From the NCBI GenBank assembly GCA_002502175.1, contig DAPQ01000075.1, positions 1-64,000 on the forward strand: a DNA stretch of 64,000 nt. Reading direction: 5' to 3'. A program made the position numbers and the translations under genes. Each line of letters begins with the position of its first letter. Within the stretch, counting starts at the first letter, position 1. Below are positions 19,352 to 28,671 of the stretch, in pieces. The notes beneath the pieces were generated by a model. The model had not been told where the DNA came from. It saw nothing but the letters and a program-made list of their open reading frames with translations, and did not search any database. The stretch comes from Euryarchaeota archaeon UBA19 (GTDB taxonomy: Archaea > Thermoplasmatota > Poseidoniia > Poseidoniales > Thalassarchaeaceae).

Positions 19352-21067
19352 ATGGTAGATTCCGACTGGGATTCAGAAACCATAGATACTGTTCGAAAGT
19401 ATGCTATGCAAAATACCCTGGAGTACGATGGGGCCGGTCAATCTGGTTCTGTACTAGGTCGCTTATTAGGTGAAAGAGCGGACCTCAGGCCTAGAGCAAA
19501 GGACCTGAAATCACTAGTAGAAAAAGAGGTAGAAGCTGCAAATCAAATGGCAAAAGAGAATGGTCTTGATGCCGTTAGAGAATCCTTAGCCGCAACAAAT
19601 CCAGAGGCCTTACAAAGACAAAAACAACAGAAAAGAGTTGGACTAAAACCACTTCCCAATGTGACTGAGAGGGAAGTGATTTTGCGCTTTGCACCTAATC
19701 CAAATGGGCCACTTACTATTGGCCACTCGAGAGGAGTTGTGATTAATTCCGAATTCGCAAAGATGTATTCCGGTAAAGTTGTCTTGCGTTACGATGATAC
19801 TGATACTAGAGTAAAACCACCTCTACCAGAAGCCTATGGTTGGATAGAAGAAGAATACGAATGGCTTGCAGGCAGGCCTGCCGACGTTATTATCCGGGCA
19901 AGTGAAAGAATGCCTATCTATCTTGAATATGCCAAACAAATGCTTGAATCCGGATTTGGTTACGTCTGCCGATGTAGTGCTGGAGAATTCAAAGACCTCA
20001 GGGATAATTCACAACCCTGCCCTTGTAGAGGAAAAAATACCGAAAATAATCTCTCAGATTGGCAGGCCATGAATGATGGTAGTATAGAGGAAGGCGGGGC
20101 GGTTGTAAGGGTCAAAACTGACCTAGAATTACCCAACCCTGCACTTCGTGACTGGCCTGCTTTACGCATACAACACAGTCCACATCCAATGGTCGGAGAC
20201 CTATACAAAGTCTGGCCACTACTAGATTTCCAAAGTGCAATAGAAGATCATCTTCAAGGAGTGACTCACATTGTTAGAGGTAAGGATTTGATGGATTCTA
20301 CAAGAAAACAGACTCTATTGTACGACCACTTCGGATGGATATATCCTGAACCACTATATTGGGGTCGAGTAAAGGTACACGAGTTTGGAGGGTTCTCCAC
20401 TTCTGGAATGAAAGTCGATATTGCTGATGGGAAATTTGAGGGATGGGATGATTCCCGTTTACCTACTATTTCCGCATTGAAACGTCGAGGTTTTGAACCT
20501 CAAGCCATCCGAGATTTCTGGTTAGATCTTGGATTAACTCAGAAGGATATTTCAATATCAATGCAAACAATTGAGTCATTCAATTCTTCCGTGATTGATT
20601 CGGTTTGTGAGAGGAGAACCTTCGTTAGAAATCCAAGAAATATGTCACTTAATATGGACGAGATAGAACACCCGGATAGGTTGCAAATTGCTCGCCACCC
20701 ACACGGAGAAATTGAAGGAGTTCGTGAATGGATAATTTCCGAGGAATTTGTAATTGAGGATAGGGATTATTCCGAAAAATTACGTTTGAAGGACTTCGCA
20801 GATGTATCGATAAAGGAAAATCAGGCAAAAGTGAGCACCTTGCAGAGAAGTGACAAGAGAACAATAGTGCATTGGTTACCGATAAATCAGAGTCGAATGG
20901 CTCGTCTAACTACCCCATTAGGAACTGAATTTAGAATCGATGAAGGGCTAATCGAGAATATCGATTTAGTGGAGGGTGAAATCTTACAGTTAGAAAGGGT
21001 GGGTTTCGCAAAAATTGAGAAGGTTCCAGAAAAGGGCCCTGTTGAGTTACTATTTTTACACGGTTAG
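19352..21067 (+). CDS. gltX: Glutamyl-tRNA synthetase, archaeal type
   Basis: Class I aminoacyl-tRNA synthetase charging tRNA-Glu, and in most archaea also mischarging tRNA-Gln for later amidation. An N-terminal helical extension of about 100 residues is followed by the Rossmann core with LRFAPNPNGPLTIGHSRG (HIGH-type motif) and YDDTDTRVKPP. The catalytic core ends with the region containing FSTSGMKVDI, where the KMSKS-type loop is expected in a divergent form, then GWDDSRLPTISALKRRG. The C-terminal half is the beta-barrel anticodon-binding domain shared with GlnRS and archaeal GluRS. Length of 571 residues is normal. Confidence 0.95.
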   Translation: MVDSDWDSETIDTVRKYAMQNTLEYDGAGQSGSVLGRLLGERADLRPRAKDLKSLVEKEVEAANQMAKENGLDAVRESLAATNPEALQRQKQQKRVGLKPLPNVTEREVILRFAPNPNGPLTIGHSRGVVINSEFAKMYSGKVVLRYDDTDTRVKPPLPEAYGWIEEEYEWLAGRPADVIIRASERMPIYLEYAKQMLESGFGYVCRCSAGEFKDLRDNSQPCPCRGKNTENNLSDWQAMNDGSIEEGGAVVRVKTDLELPNPALRDWPALRIQHSPHPMVGDLYKVWPLLDFQSAIEDHLQGVTHIVRGKDLMDSTRKQTLLYDHFGWIYPEPLYWGRVKVHEFGGFSTSGMKVDIADGKFEGWDDSRLPTISALKRRGFEPQAIRDFWLDLGLTQKDISISMQTIESFNSSVIDSVCERRTFVRNPRNMSLNMDEIEHPDRLQIARHPHGEIEGVREWIISEEFVIEDRDYSEKLRLKDFADVSIKENQAKVSTLQRSDKRTIVHWLPINQSRMARLTTPLGTEFRIDEGLIENIDLVEGEILQLERVGFAKIEKVPEKGPVELLFLHG

Positions 21068-21093
21068 AGATTATTCAGCCTCGCGTATGCACA

Positions 21094-21110
21094 CGGCGCC
21101 TACGGCGCCG
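21094..21110. repeat. Short palindrome with 3-nt centre (CGGCGCC-TAC-GGCGCCG)
   Basis: Perfect 7-bp inverted repeat around TAC in the 116-nt gap between gltX and the next membrane protein gene. It begins 26 nt after the gltX stop and lies 73 nt before the next start. Member of the palindrome family. Confidence 0.5.
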
Positions 21111-21183
21111 GGATAATGAAATCACCAGTAAATGAATCCTACAAGGGTCGCATTCAAGGGTGTAAAGCCAGCCACTCCGCAAT

Positions 21184-23187
21184 ATGCAGGCACCTCAGAG
21201 GGGAGGAGCAGCGCTAATTGTCGCACTACTGATGCTAGTCATAATGCCATATTCACCAGTAGCTGCTGAGCAAGATGGAGCGTGTTGTATTTCACAAGAC
21301 TTTGACCTATATTTGACTGGGAGCGCTGATGAGGGATCGCTTTCACCATTTGATTCCGACCTCGATGAAAAATTCGAGCAATTTGTCACCCCCTCCATTC
21401 AAGGATTAGTTGAAATTGGCACGTGGGAAACAACTTGGGGATTGCAGGGGGATTACCCCGACTCAACTTGGGAATTCCGTATTCCATATGAGGTAGAAGC
21501 GGCGGCTGGAATCCAAATAAATGCCACAATTGGAGTCAATATTGGCAGTACTTACTTCGAAGGAGATGCTGGAGCAGGGTTTTTCCTCACCAATGAGGGA
21601 GAAGTGGTGATTCCAGTAGAGGTTCTTGCGGGAGAAGTTCGCTCGGGAGATAAAATAAAATTGACTTTTTCAGTTAGAAGTTTATCATTTTCCAGCCCTG
21701 GTGATGATGCTGGAATTCGCTTTATCTGGGGGACTGATGAGTTCTCTGGAAGAATTTCGATGAAGTTCCCCTTAGTTAGTATCGACATGAAAGAACCAAG
21801 CGTGAATGGAAGATTGGTATACTTCCCAATACTTCTGAAATCTGGATTTGGAGATAGAATGTGGTCCGCATCGACCGGAGGCATGGTCGTGGCTAGTAAT
21901 GCCATTCCCGATAGCCCAATTGCAACACCAACAAATAACGGGGTTGAGGTTACTTTCGCCTGGCAAATGCCAGAATCCGCAGATTCGGGATCATACATGG
22001 TAGCATTCCACCTCATCCCACAAACTGCCCTCAGAATAGAGGCAAATCGCACATACAACATCGTCGCAGGAGATGGAGGGGGAGGCACAGGTAGTTGGTA
22101 TCCTGCCGTTGAACCTCTAAGAACTGGTGGAACAAATTTACTCGTTGATGTTAATGCTAAATTTGATGGAGATATGGTTGAGAGAGAAGTAACAATCGAA
22201 TTTGATGGTGCAATGTCTCAATGGGTACGATGGGGATTGGACAATATTGGAAACAATAGCCTATCCTCCAATAGTTGGTGGCGTAATCTACGAACCTACT
22301 CTGATAGTATCACCAGTGCTGAATATAATAATGGACAGGTAGATGACTCTGAAATCGCTGCATTAAACAGCCATCTAGTCGGTTCTGCCTCAGATATGAA
22401 ATCATTCTTCGCGAATGGCCTGTACCTAGATGCTGAGTCGATTCTAGGAGTTAATCCAGTAAATCTTGGACCAACTGAAATAACAATCGATTTGGGCCAC
22501 ACTAGGGCATTTAGCGCCGAGAGCGTGACTATTCGAATTGACACATCCCACAAAATAAATGCCGGTGAAAGACAACAATTGATCGAATCCTTCATCCGAC
22601 CAAGTGATGATGATTTGTACACCAAGGTTGAGTTGGGCGTACAAATTCGCTCTACCGCTCTACAAGGCCTCGGAGGGGTGGCGGCAGAAGACATTGATGC
22701 TAAGCATCGAAGATGGATTATTTTTGAAATAGTAACAATAGAGGAGAGCGATTTAGATACAGAGGAATCATTCAGAGTTGAGTTTGTACCAACCGGTGGC
22801 GCCCTATATTCACCATTAGTTTCAGCGATGGTTTCTGTCTTCATGCTAGTTTTGGCTCTAGGCTTAGGTATGGCAATGACAAGGAGGCGAGCAAGGGTCC
22901 CTACGATGCTTACGGTTGTGGTTCTTGGTGGTCTTTCCCTAGCATTGTATGTATTGGGCCTTGATATGCCGTTTGTCCTAGGCGTTGTATCCTCAAGCAT
23001 GTTACTGGTTTTCCCTGTCGCACTAGTATCCCCAAGGTCTGATTTTTCGGAGGGGCGGGAAACAGGCAAACGAGCCATTGCTCATGTTAAATGTCCAAAG
23101 TGTGGAGTATCTAATGCCGTAGAGTCAGACGTTAGACCACTAAGGTTGGAATGTAGTGGCTGCGAATCTACATTACGGCTAGAATGA
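21184..23187 (+). CDS. Membrane protein with extracellular beta domain and cytoplasmic zinc ribbon
   Basis: Family not recognised (667 residues). A signal peptide (ALIVALLMLVIMPYSPVAA) leads into about 520 residues of extracellular beta-rich sequence without an obvious catalytic motif. Two or three membrane helices follow (LVSAMVSVFMLVLALGLGMAM; LTVVVLGGLSLALYVLGL; FVLGVVSSSMLLVFPVALV), joined by a short basic loop (TRRRARVP). The C-terminus is a compact zinc ribbon with CPKCGVSN and CSGCES, expected in the cytoplasm. This layout could link an outside domain to a cytoplasmic partner; that is inference. Its stop codon abuts the stop of the oppositely oriented RecJ-like gene. Confidence 0.72.
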   Translation: MQAPQRGGAALIVALLMLVIMPYSPVAAEQDGACCISQDFDLYLTGSADEGSLSPFDSDLDEKFEQFVTPSIQGLVEIGTWETTWGLQGDYPDSTWEFRIPYEVEAAAGIQINATIGVNIGSTYFEGDAGAGFFLTNEGEVVIPVEVLAGEVRSGDKIKLTFSVRSLSFSSPGDDAGIRFIWGTDEFSGRISMKFPLVSIDMKEPSVNGRLVYFPILLKSGFGDRMWSASTGGMVVASNAIPDSPIATPTNNGVEVTFAWQMPESADSGSYMVAFHLIPQTALRIEANRTYNIVAGDGGGGTGSWYPAVEPLRTGGTNLLVDVNAKFDGDMVEREVTIEFDGAMSQWVRWGLDNIGNNSLSSNSWWRNLRTYSDSITSAEYNNGQVDDSEIAALNSHLVGSASDMKSFFANGLYLDAESILGVNPVNLGPTEITIDLGHTRAFSAESVTIRIDTSHKINAGERQQLIESFIRPSDDDLYTKVELGVQIRSTALQGLGGVAAEDIDAKHRRWIIFEIVTIEESDLDTEESFRVEFVPTGGALYSPLVSAMVSVFMLVLALGLGMAMTRRRARVPTMLTVVVLGGLSLALYVLGLDMPFVLGVVSSSMLLVFPVALVSPRSDFSEGRETGKRAIAHVKCPKCGVSNAVESDVRPLRLECSGCESTLRLE

Positions 23188-24057
23188 TTATTCGGATTTT
23201 GGAGATCTACCGGTCCCCAATAATGAGTCAACAAGAGAATGTGCTGCTAGATTAGCAGAACCTTGTTTCCAAAGTCTAGCGGCTCTGAGGATTTCCGATG
23301 CTAAATCTGAATCCCAATTGGGCCCAATTACTCTATGCCAGCCCAATTCTTCCATTCTAGCCGTTGAGGGTGTTGAGCGAGAGAGTGCTGGACGCATCAG
23401 ATGCGAAAGGGCTCTAGCCCTACCTTCCATATCCAAATCTTGCCATTTGGAAGATACAGCCTCTAGAGCCAATTGTTCTATCCAAGGTGTATTGGATAAT
23501 TCGATTTGAGGGACCTCGGGCATTGTAGCAATTCTAACACTGCCTTCTTCAACTAAAATATCCCTAAGTGCGGTGAATACTGGGTCGTAAGTTGTATCTA
23601 GCGCTGAATGTAACCAATTACCAGAAATTAACCAGGGACGCAATCTACGAACCCGGGGGCCATCGGGAGCCAATGATTGAGCAATTGCATGAGCTTGGGC
23701 TACTGTGGTCAGTGGCCCTCTTCTAGCGTCCCCTGATGAGGAAACTAAGCCCTCTACTAGGGCCAATCCAAGACTCAGACGAGGTGGTTCTGAGATGTAT
23801 TGCGGGCCTGAGTCTTGAGCGGGCCCTAATATGTGAACCCAAGAACCATCGGAGGGAGACTCTAATTTAAATCGGCGACGATAGGGTAAACCTAGGTCGA
23901 GTAAGGCTGCTTCAATGGGTGCAATGGAAAGCGCACCAATAAGAGATGGAGCGGCCAGCAACATCACAGGACCATTGTGTCCTTTGAAACCAGAAACTGC
24001 TCGGTTTAGGCTGGGAGCCACCGATACGAAAGGCTCTGACTCAAGCAGTTGCCGCAT
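23188..24057 (-). CDS. Degenerate RecJ/DHH-like protein linked to rpsO
   Basis: A 289-residue protein tentatively assigned to the RecJ/DHH lineage. The segment VMLLAAPSLIGALSIAPIEAALLDLGLPYRRRF lines up with the first motif of archaeal RecJ-like nucleases, normally of the form H-x-D-x-D-G-x-x-S-x-A-I-x-x-x-A-L. Here the metal-binding aspartates are absent, and no DHH triplet occurs elsewhere. The gene lies immediately downstream of rpsO, the place where many euryarchaea carry a RecJ homologue. If the assignment holds, it is a non-catalytic paralogue, perhaps with a structural role like Cdc45/RecJdbh in the replicative helicase complex. The evidence is synteny plus a weak pattern, so the call is provisional. 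Confidence 0.45.
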   Translation of the reverse strand: MRQLLESEPFVSVAPSLNRAVSGFKGHNGPVMLLAAPSLIGALSIAPIEAALLDLGLPYRRRFKLESPSDGSWVHILGPAQDSGPQYISEPPRLSLGLALVEGLVSSSGDARRGPLTTVAQAHAIAQSLAPDGPRVRRLRPWLISGNWLHSALDTTYDPVFTALRDILVEEGSVRIATMPEVPQIELSNTPWIEQLALEAVSSKWQDLDMEGRARALSHLMRPALSRSTPSTARMEELGWHRVIGPNWDSDLASEILRAARLWKQGSANLAAHSLVDSLLGTGRSPKSE

Positions 24058-24071
24058 CGTACCTGCTTACC

Positions 24072-24092
24072 ATGGGGGGTTCAAATCCCCAT
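24072..24092 (+). other. Hairpin with T-loop-like sequence (GGTTCAAAT loop)
   Basis: ATGGGG and CCCCAT flank a 9-nt loop GGTTCAAAT, the conserved core of a tRNA T-arm. No matching D-arm, anticodon arm or acceptor strand could be folded around it, so it is not called a tRNA. It occupies the 79-nt gap between rpsO and the RecJ-like gene. It may be a tRNA remnant, or chance. Confidence 0.35.
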
Positions 24093-24136
24093 CGCTTTGC
24101 AATTATGCAATTACTAGATGGAGAAAGAGGTGTATC

Positions 24137-24592
24137 TCACTCGACCATTAGTCGGAGTTGATCTCTCTTGTATGTCCAATCAGAATCAAGTTTTCCTGTA
24201 CCGATGTAGTACTTGGCCAAACGACGAATTCTAGATTCGGTTAACTCTAATTGTCTACGATTGTGTAAGTCTTTGTGATTACTGTTTAGATGGTCAATCA
24301 TTCTCAATGCCTGGCGCATTAGATTCATCATATCCTCTGGATACTTTCCTCCGACTCCATTTCTCTCTAAAGTTTCAGAGATTCTCTCACCGGTAACCAA
24401 CCTAACGTCTGGAACGGCATGTTGGTCACGAAGTATAGTTCCAATCATTGCTGTTGAGTTTCCCTCACCAGATAACTTGAGGATTAGGTCCTCTACAGCC
24501 TTTTTATCGGATTCGGACCACTTTGGAGCATCGGAAACATTCGGCTTATCAGAGCCGCTCTTCCCCTTACCTTTACTGTGCATTCGTGCCAA
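24137..24592 (-). CDS. rps15: 30S ribosomal protein S15 (uS15), archaeal type
   Basis: Small-subunit ribosomal protein binding the central domain of 16S rRNA. The archaeal/eukaryotic N-terminal extension (MARMHSKGKGKSGS) precedes the conserved core, which includes GNSTAMIGTILRDQHAVPDVR, PEDMMNLMRQALRMIDHL and the C-terminal ESRIRRLAKYYIGTGKL. The length of 151 residues is typical. The start is the ATG of MARMHS, conserved across the family. It sits between arcS upstream and the RecJ-like gene downstream on the same strand. Confidence 0.97.
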   Translation of the reverse strand: MARMHSKGKGKSGSDKPNVSDAPKWSESDKKAVEDLILKLSGEGNSTAMIGTILRDQHAVPDVRLVTGERISETLERNGVGGKYPEDMMNLMRQALRMIDHLNSNHKDLHNRRQLELTESRIRRLAKYYIGTGKLDSDWTYKRDQLRLMVE

Positions 24593-24648
24593 TTAGGTCA
24601 CCTCAAGCGGCTCGCCGACCTGCTGCCCCTCTTTAATCGCTACGCATG

Positions 24649-24663
24649 CCACCCAAAGGGTGG
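24649..24663. repeat. Short palindrome with 3-nt centre (CCACCC-AAA-GGGTGG)
   Basis: Perfect 6-bp inverted repeat around AAA in the 75-nt gap between arcS and rpsO. On their strand it starts 4 nt after the arcS stop and ends 56 nt before the rpsO start. Member of the palindrome family. Confidence 0.45.
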
Positions 24664-24667
24664 TTCA

Positions 24668-26473
24668 TCAAAGACGATGCTTGGCCTTGGCCAATCTACC
24701 CGGCCCCCTAGGCCATTCCCAACCAGGTGCTTCGGCCCTTGCACTACCTACCAAAACACCTTCTTGGAAGACTAGAACTTCATCGCCAGAACGAATATTT
24801 GGGTCGGCCTTCACGACATTTGTAGAGAATAAATCTCCACGCCAATCAAAATTAGAAATCAATTCAACCCTCGGTAAGGCATTGCAGGCTTCTAATATCG
24901 GCAATACCGCCTTAGAGAAGGAAAAACGACCCGAACGAGGATTCCATAGTGCAATTTGTAATCCGTCCTTTTCGATTCTGAAAATTGGCGGTCTACCAGA
25001 TACTTTTGCGCCTTCCAACCATTCATCGGTACCGTGTTGAAAACGTGATGCTGACTTGAGTTTCTCAAGTCGGTGAATACTTTCTTTCGGGTTTGGTAAT
25101 TGATATTCTTTACTTGCATCTTCTATGGCTTTCTGTAGCCTATCGATGGAATTTTGTGAACCAGCAGATTCGCCCTGTCTCGTGTCGAGAATCTTGATTG
25201 TTGGAATTTCGATCTCTATCCCAGAATGATTAATGATTAACTCAAATTCATTCCTGCTTGCATATTCTCGGATTATCTCACGAATGACTAGTAACTCATC
25301 AACATCCCAATCTCCAGTAACAGGAATGTCATAATGAGCCGCTGGCCAGAAGTCCTCTAATTCTCTTGGAACTAAACCTAACGGTGCAGTAACCATCACC
25401 TCATTTACACCCCTTGTTGGAATAGCTCTTTGAAATCGGCGATGTGATTGTGAAAGACGATATGGTTTCTGAGCAGAGCAAGGTAACAAGACTAGAACCT
25501 TGCTTTGGTGATTTGGAGGGGTATGAACCTGGGAAACTCGCCTTCTCCAATCTTGGATTAATGGGTCCTCTCTACTTGTATAGGAATGGCAAAGAAGTCT
25601 AGTTCCTTCTTTAACTACGCTTTCTAATCCGGCAGAACCAGCATCCACGCTTGCCTTTTCAGACATGATTGTATCATGTCTTCGAAGTCTCTCGACAGAC
25701 CTAGGGCTCGACAGCGCTTGTCGTTCTGCCAGCTGACGAATCGTTCCTTCTCGGATGGCGGAACGTGTTGCGCCCAGGGCTCTTTTCCATGCATCAATTT
25801 GAGTTTGCAAGTCAGATATTTCTCCTGCTGTCGATTCCGGTTCACGTGGACCGTCTTCAGTTAGAATAACTCCTCTTGCAACGGCTTCTTTAGATCTTGA
25901 TAAATCGAACAAATCGACGCCCATCCAGGATAGCAAGGCGCAATTGTCTGGACCACCTATACCCGGGGTCCAGATGAGAGAGGTAGGGAATCGTCTCCTA
26001 ATTGCATCAATTGCCTCTACTAGTTTACCGGGCCGCTCTGCAAGTTGGGGCGCATCAATAATGGCAACAATTGATGGCTCCAGCGAGTTGTCCAATAATC
26101 CCTCATCATGATGTAGGGATTGCCAAGAGACGGGCAATAATTGACCTCCAAGGGATTTTTCTCCACTATTCGATTCAACTAGGCTGGAAGGTAAAATGAG
26201 CCCTTCTTCTGCATTCCAAATCTCCGATTCACCAAATGGTAGGCAAAAATCACCCAGCACTTCCATTGACAATTTTGCAGGGATTGTCTTAGAATCTCGT
26301 TGTGTTCTAAACGCAGCAAATTGAAGTGGGATTTCAGGGTCATCTGAAGAAACTACCAGCCCTGGAGTCCAGGAGGAAGGTGCGGCTCGATCTCCGAGAG
26401 AGAAAATACGTGCAAACCGCCCTCTTGCGACTACACTTCGCGCCAGCGGCCGCTCATCAGCACCCTCTATCAT
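24668..26473 (-). CDS. arcS: Archaeosine synthase (TgtA2/ArcS)
   Basis: Converts preQ0 at position 15 of tRNA to archaeosine, a step in the archaeal G+ modification pathway. The N-terminal region resembles a TGT-like TIM barrel (SLIWTPGIGGPDNCALLSWMGVDLFD). The central ArcS-specific segment has PCSAQKPYRLSQSHRRF and the ALGLVPREL-like TAPLGLVPRELEDFWPAAHYD. The C-terminal PUA domain (SGDEVLVFQEGVLVGSARAEA) would bind the tRNA acceptor end. An in-frame ATG at 26551 exists, but the ATG at 26473 gives the usual N-terminus (a few residues before ARGRFARIF) and avoids overlap with the divergent gene. The upstream tgt gene is not in the window. Confidence 0.9.
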   Translation of the reverse strand: MIEGADERPLARSVVARGRFARIFSLGDRAAPSSWTPGLVVSSDDPEIPLQFAAFRTQRDSKTIPAKLSMEVLGDFCLPFGESEIWNAEEGLILPSSLVESNSGEKSLGGQLLPVSWQSLHHDEGLLDNSLEPSIVAIIDAPQLAERPGKLVEAIDAIRRRFPTSLIWTPGIGGPDNCALLSWMGVDLFDLSRSKEAVARGVILTEDGPREPESTAGEISDLQTQIDAWKRALGATRSAIREGTIRQLAERQALSSPRSVERLRRHDTIMSEKASVDAGSAGLESVVKEGTRLLCHSYTSREDPLIQDWRRRVSQVHTPPNHQSKVLVLLPCSAQKPYRLSQSHRRFQRAIPTRGVNEVMVTAPLGLVPRELEDFWPAAHYDIPVTGDWDVDELLVIREIIREYASRNEFELIINHSGIEIEIPTIKILDTRQGESAGSQNSIDRLQKAIEDASKEYQLPNPKESIHRLEKLKSASRFQHGTDEWLEGAKVSGRPPIFRIEKDGLQIALWNPRSGRFSFSKAVLPILEACNALPRVELISNFDWRGDLFSTNVVKADPNIRSGDEVLVFQEGVLVGSARAEAPGWEWPRGPGRLAKAKHRL

Positions 26474-26511
26474 CGAGGCCGCTAACGATGCGGTTCGCTT
26501 GAAGCATTCTA

Positions 26512-28671
26512 ATGCAGAAGCCGGCCCGAAGGGCCGTGAGCCGGACCTCAAGTGTCATTTTGGTGCTATTCATATTCCTAGTTGGAAGTGTTTCTCAAGT
26601 TACTGCTCAGGATAGTGAAAATACGGTAACTCTAATCGACAATTCCATTGATTTTGAGGAACCCAGTCCTATTTTCATCAGAATCTGGTGTCAGAAGTCA
26701 TCATGCCCTGGAATGGAACTCAAAGTTACAACTCTAGAAGAAAATTATACAATTTCTGACTCAAATAGAATTGAGCTATCATTCGAAGCTTCCGGACAGA
26801 TTGATTTCCAAGTTACCGCCAACAGTGGTACATCATTGGATGATTTGAGATTCGAGATGAGTGAATGGGTAAATGCCGATTTCTCTTCGATAATTATTGA
26901 AGATGAGGATTGGTTAGATAATGTCCCCAGTCCAGGCATTACCGTTAACCAAGAAATTGTAGACCCCATCTGGGATTGTCCCATCGATAATTGTCAAAAA
27001 ATTGAGCCTTCGGGGACTCATTTGATAGTTGGATCACTTAATGATGGAACGGATAAAGATTCAATCCAAATTGTTGGCAATCCAGGCGATATTATCGAAA
27101 TGCCGTGGCCATTAATGCCTGAATCTGTAGAAATAGAATTTTGGCTTAGAAACGATTCCTCCAAGACTCTCCTAGAGGCCTTTGAAATCGACGATGACGG
27201 TTGGTTCCGGTTCGAATATCCTCAGGACGGAAATCTTTGGCTACGAGTAAAGCAACTGCCTGAAAATGAATTGGCCGTTTATGAGTTGTACATTTTACGC
27301 CACCCTCCTAATTTAGAGGCTTCATGGGGGGAATTATCTGCCGACTGGGGTGAGTACGAACCATTGCCATTCCCAACCGAGGCACAGACCCTTATCGGTT
27401 GGATTTCTCCAAGTGACTCAGAAGGGGACACTATTCGAGTAAAATCTGCGAGTAGAATGGAAATTTCACCGAATTGTTGGGATAGGTTTGATGAAGTAAA
27501 TTTCGAAGTATTCTTGATTTCTTCCAATGGGACTCTATCTGATGTAGAGGGCAATTGCGCAAATGCAATAACGACTGATGTTGATACGGTGGCTTTGGAG
27601 TTTCGAATGACTTCAGAAAGTCTTGCAGAATGGAATATCGCCCTAACAGAGTATCCTAAGGGGGATGCAGGGGCGATGGGTGACGCCCCTGACAGACTAT
27701 GGTTGGATTCTGAAGAATTAGGGAGTTGGCCTCAGATTTCTTTCAATGAAACCATTAATGCAAGGATGTCAGGGGATGAATTTGTTGATGTTTATTCCTT
27801 TGAGGTAACCTCTGCGAATGGCTCTAGATTACATATTGACGCAGATCTTACGCAACCAGTTAGTTACCAAATTTTTGTCCTTAATCAAGAAACATGGTCG
27901 ATTCAGAATGCCTCAGATGGAGGATTAATCGATGCGCCCTATGGCGTCCATGCGATTAGGGTTGAGAAAATAGGCGATGCTAGTTTGACATATTATGATT
28001 TTAAACTTGTAAATGGGGGGGAAGTTATCGATATTGATCCTGATTTATTCACCGACCAATCAAACCTGTTTACTGATTACTATATCTTTGCAGGGATTTT
28101 TCTTCTCGCCCCTGCTTTACTAGTCATTTTTTGGAATAGAAATCGTTGGAGAGACGGGCTCGGCCCAATCGATATCGAACAGCATGAATTACGTAGATTA
28201 AGGCGATTACGTGAACGTCTGACTGCATTACTCGCAGAAGAAGATACCAATGAACAGGTAATCGATTCAGCCCTCCATCAACTAGGAGATAGTCCTTGGC
28301 GGGCTGTAGTTGAAGACTGGGGTGAGCCTTTACTCAGACATAACACAGAACAAGTAGAAATTTGTGCTTGGAGAATAAACGATGAAAGGGCCACGATGCT
28401 GATTGGAATTCATGTCTCGGACACCCCTTGGGAATTGGCTGCAATGCGAGTTTATGCACCGGAAGGATCGAGTGTAAATATTGCAGAAGTATCACCTAGG
28501 CACCTCTTCAATGGTGATGAGATATTCTTGGACACATTATCTCCTCAAACCAGCACATTCCTCAGATTAACCATCTCAGGAGAACCTTCGAATATTGGCT
28601 TCCACCTTTCCGGATTGGTAAACGGAGAGCCCTTGGCAGCAGTACCTAACAGAGCGATAGACTGGTCATGA
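26512..28671 (+). CDS. Secreted, membrane-anchored protein of unknown function
   Basis: Not recognised (719 residues). It has a signal peptide (SVILVLFIFLVGSVSQVTAQ), then about 480 residues of extracellular beta-rich sequence with a paired-cysteine pattern (CQKSSC; CPIDNC). The membrane helix near residue 520 (YYIFAGIFLLAPALLVIFW) is followed by an arginine-rich cytoplasmic segment (ELRRLRRLRERL) and a folded C-terminal domain of about 150 residues. The ATG at 26512 is used here. A GTG at 26536 would give a tighter signal peptide and leave the palindrome at 26522-26536 largely outside the coding region. It diverges from arcS and ends overlapping the dnaJ stop by 6 nt. Confidence 0.75.
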   Translation: MQKPARRAVSRTSSVILVLFIFLVGSVSQVTAQDSENTVTLIDNSIDFEEPSPIFIRIWCQKSSCPGMELKVTTLEENYTISDSNRIELSFEASGQIDFQVTANSGTSLDDLRFEMSEWVNADFSSIIIEDEDWLDNVPSPGITVNQEIVDPIWDCPIDNCQKIEPSGTHLIVGSLNDGTDKDSIQIVGNPGDIIEMPWPLMPESVEIEFWLRNDSSKTLLEAFEIDDDGWFRFEYPQDGNLWLRVKQLPENELAVYELYILRHPPNLEASWGELSADWGEYEPLPFPTEAQTLIGWISPSDSEGDTIRVKSASRMEISPNCWDRFDEVNFEVFLISSNGTLSDVEGNCANAITTDVDTVALEFRMTSESLAEWNIALTEYPKGDAGAMGDAPDRLWLDSEELGSWPQISFNETINARMSGDEFVDVYSFEVTSANGSRLHIDADLTQPVSYQIFVLNQETWSIQNASDGGLIDAPYGVHAIRVEKIGDASLTYYDFKLVNGGEVIDIDPDLFTDQSNLFTDYYIFAGIFLLAPALLVIFWNRNRWRDGLGPIDIEQHELRRLRRLRERLTALLAEEDTNEQVIDSALHQLGDSPWRAVVEDWGEPLLRHNTEQVEICAWRINDERATMLIGIHVSDTPWELAAMRVYAPEGSSVNIAEVSPRHLFNGDEIFLDTLSPQTSTFLRLTISGEPSNIGFHLSGLVNGEPLAAVPNRAIDWS
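26522..26536. repeat. Short palindrome with 3-nt centre (CGGCCC-GAA-GGGCCG)
   Basis: Perfect 6-bp inverted repeat around GAA at the beginning of the downstream surface-protein gene. If that gene starts at the GTG at 26536, the palindrome is intergenic between it and divergent arcS, as for the other family members. Confidence 0.45.

Noticed and set aside
24010..24105. Possible plus-strand tRNA gene around the GGTTCAAAT loop
   Set aside because: A 6-bp pairing (24043-24048 with 24063-24068) could mimic an anticodon stem, but the loop is far too long and no D-arm or acceptor stem pairs. Most of the 5' half is coding sequence of the RecJ-like gene.
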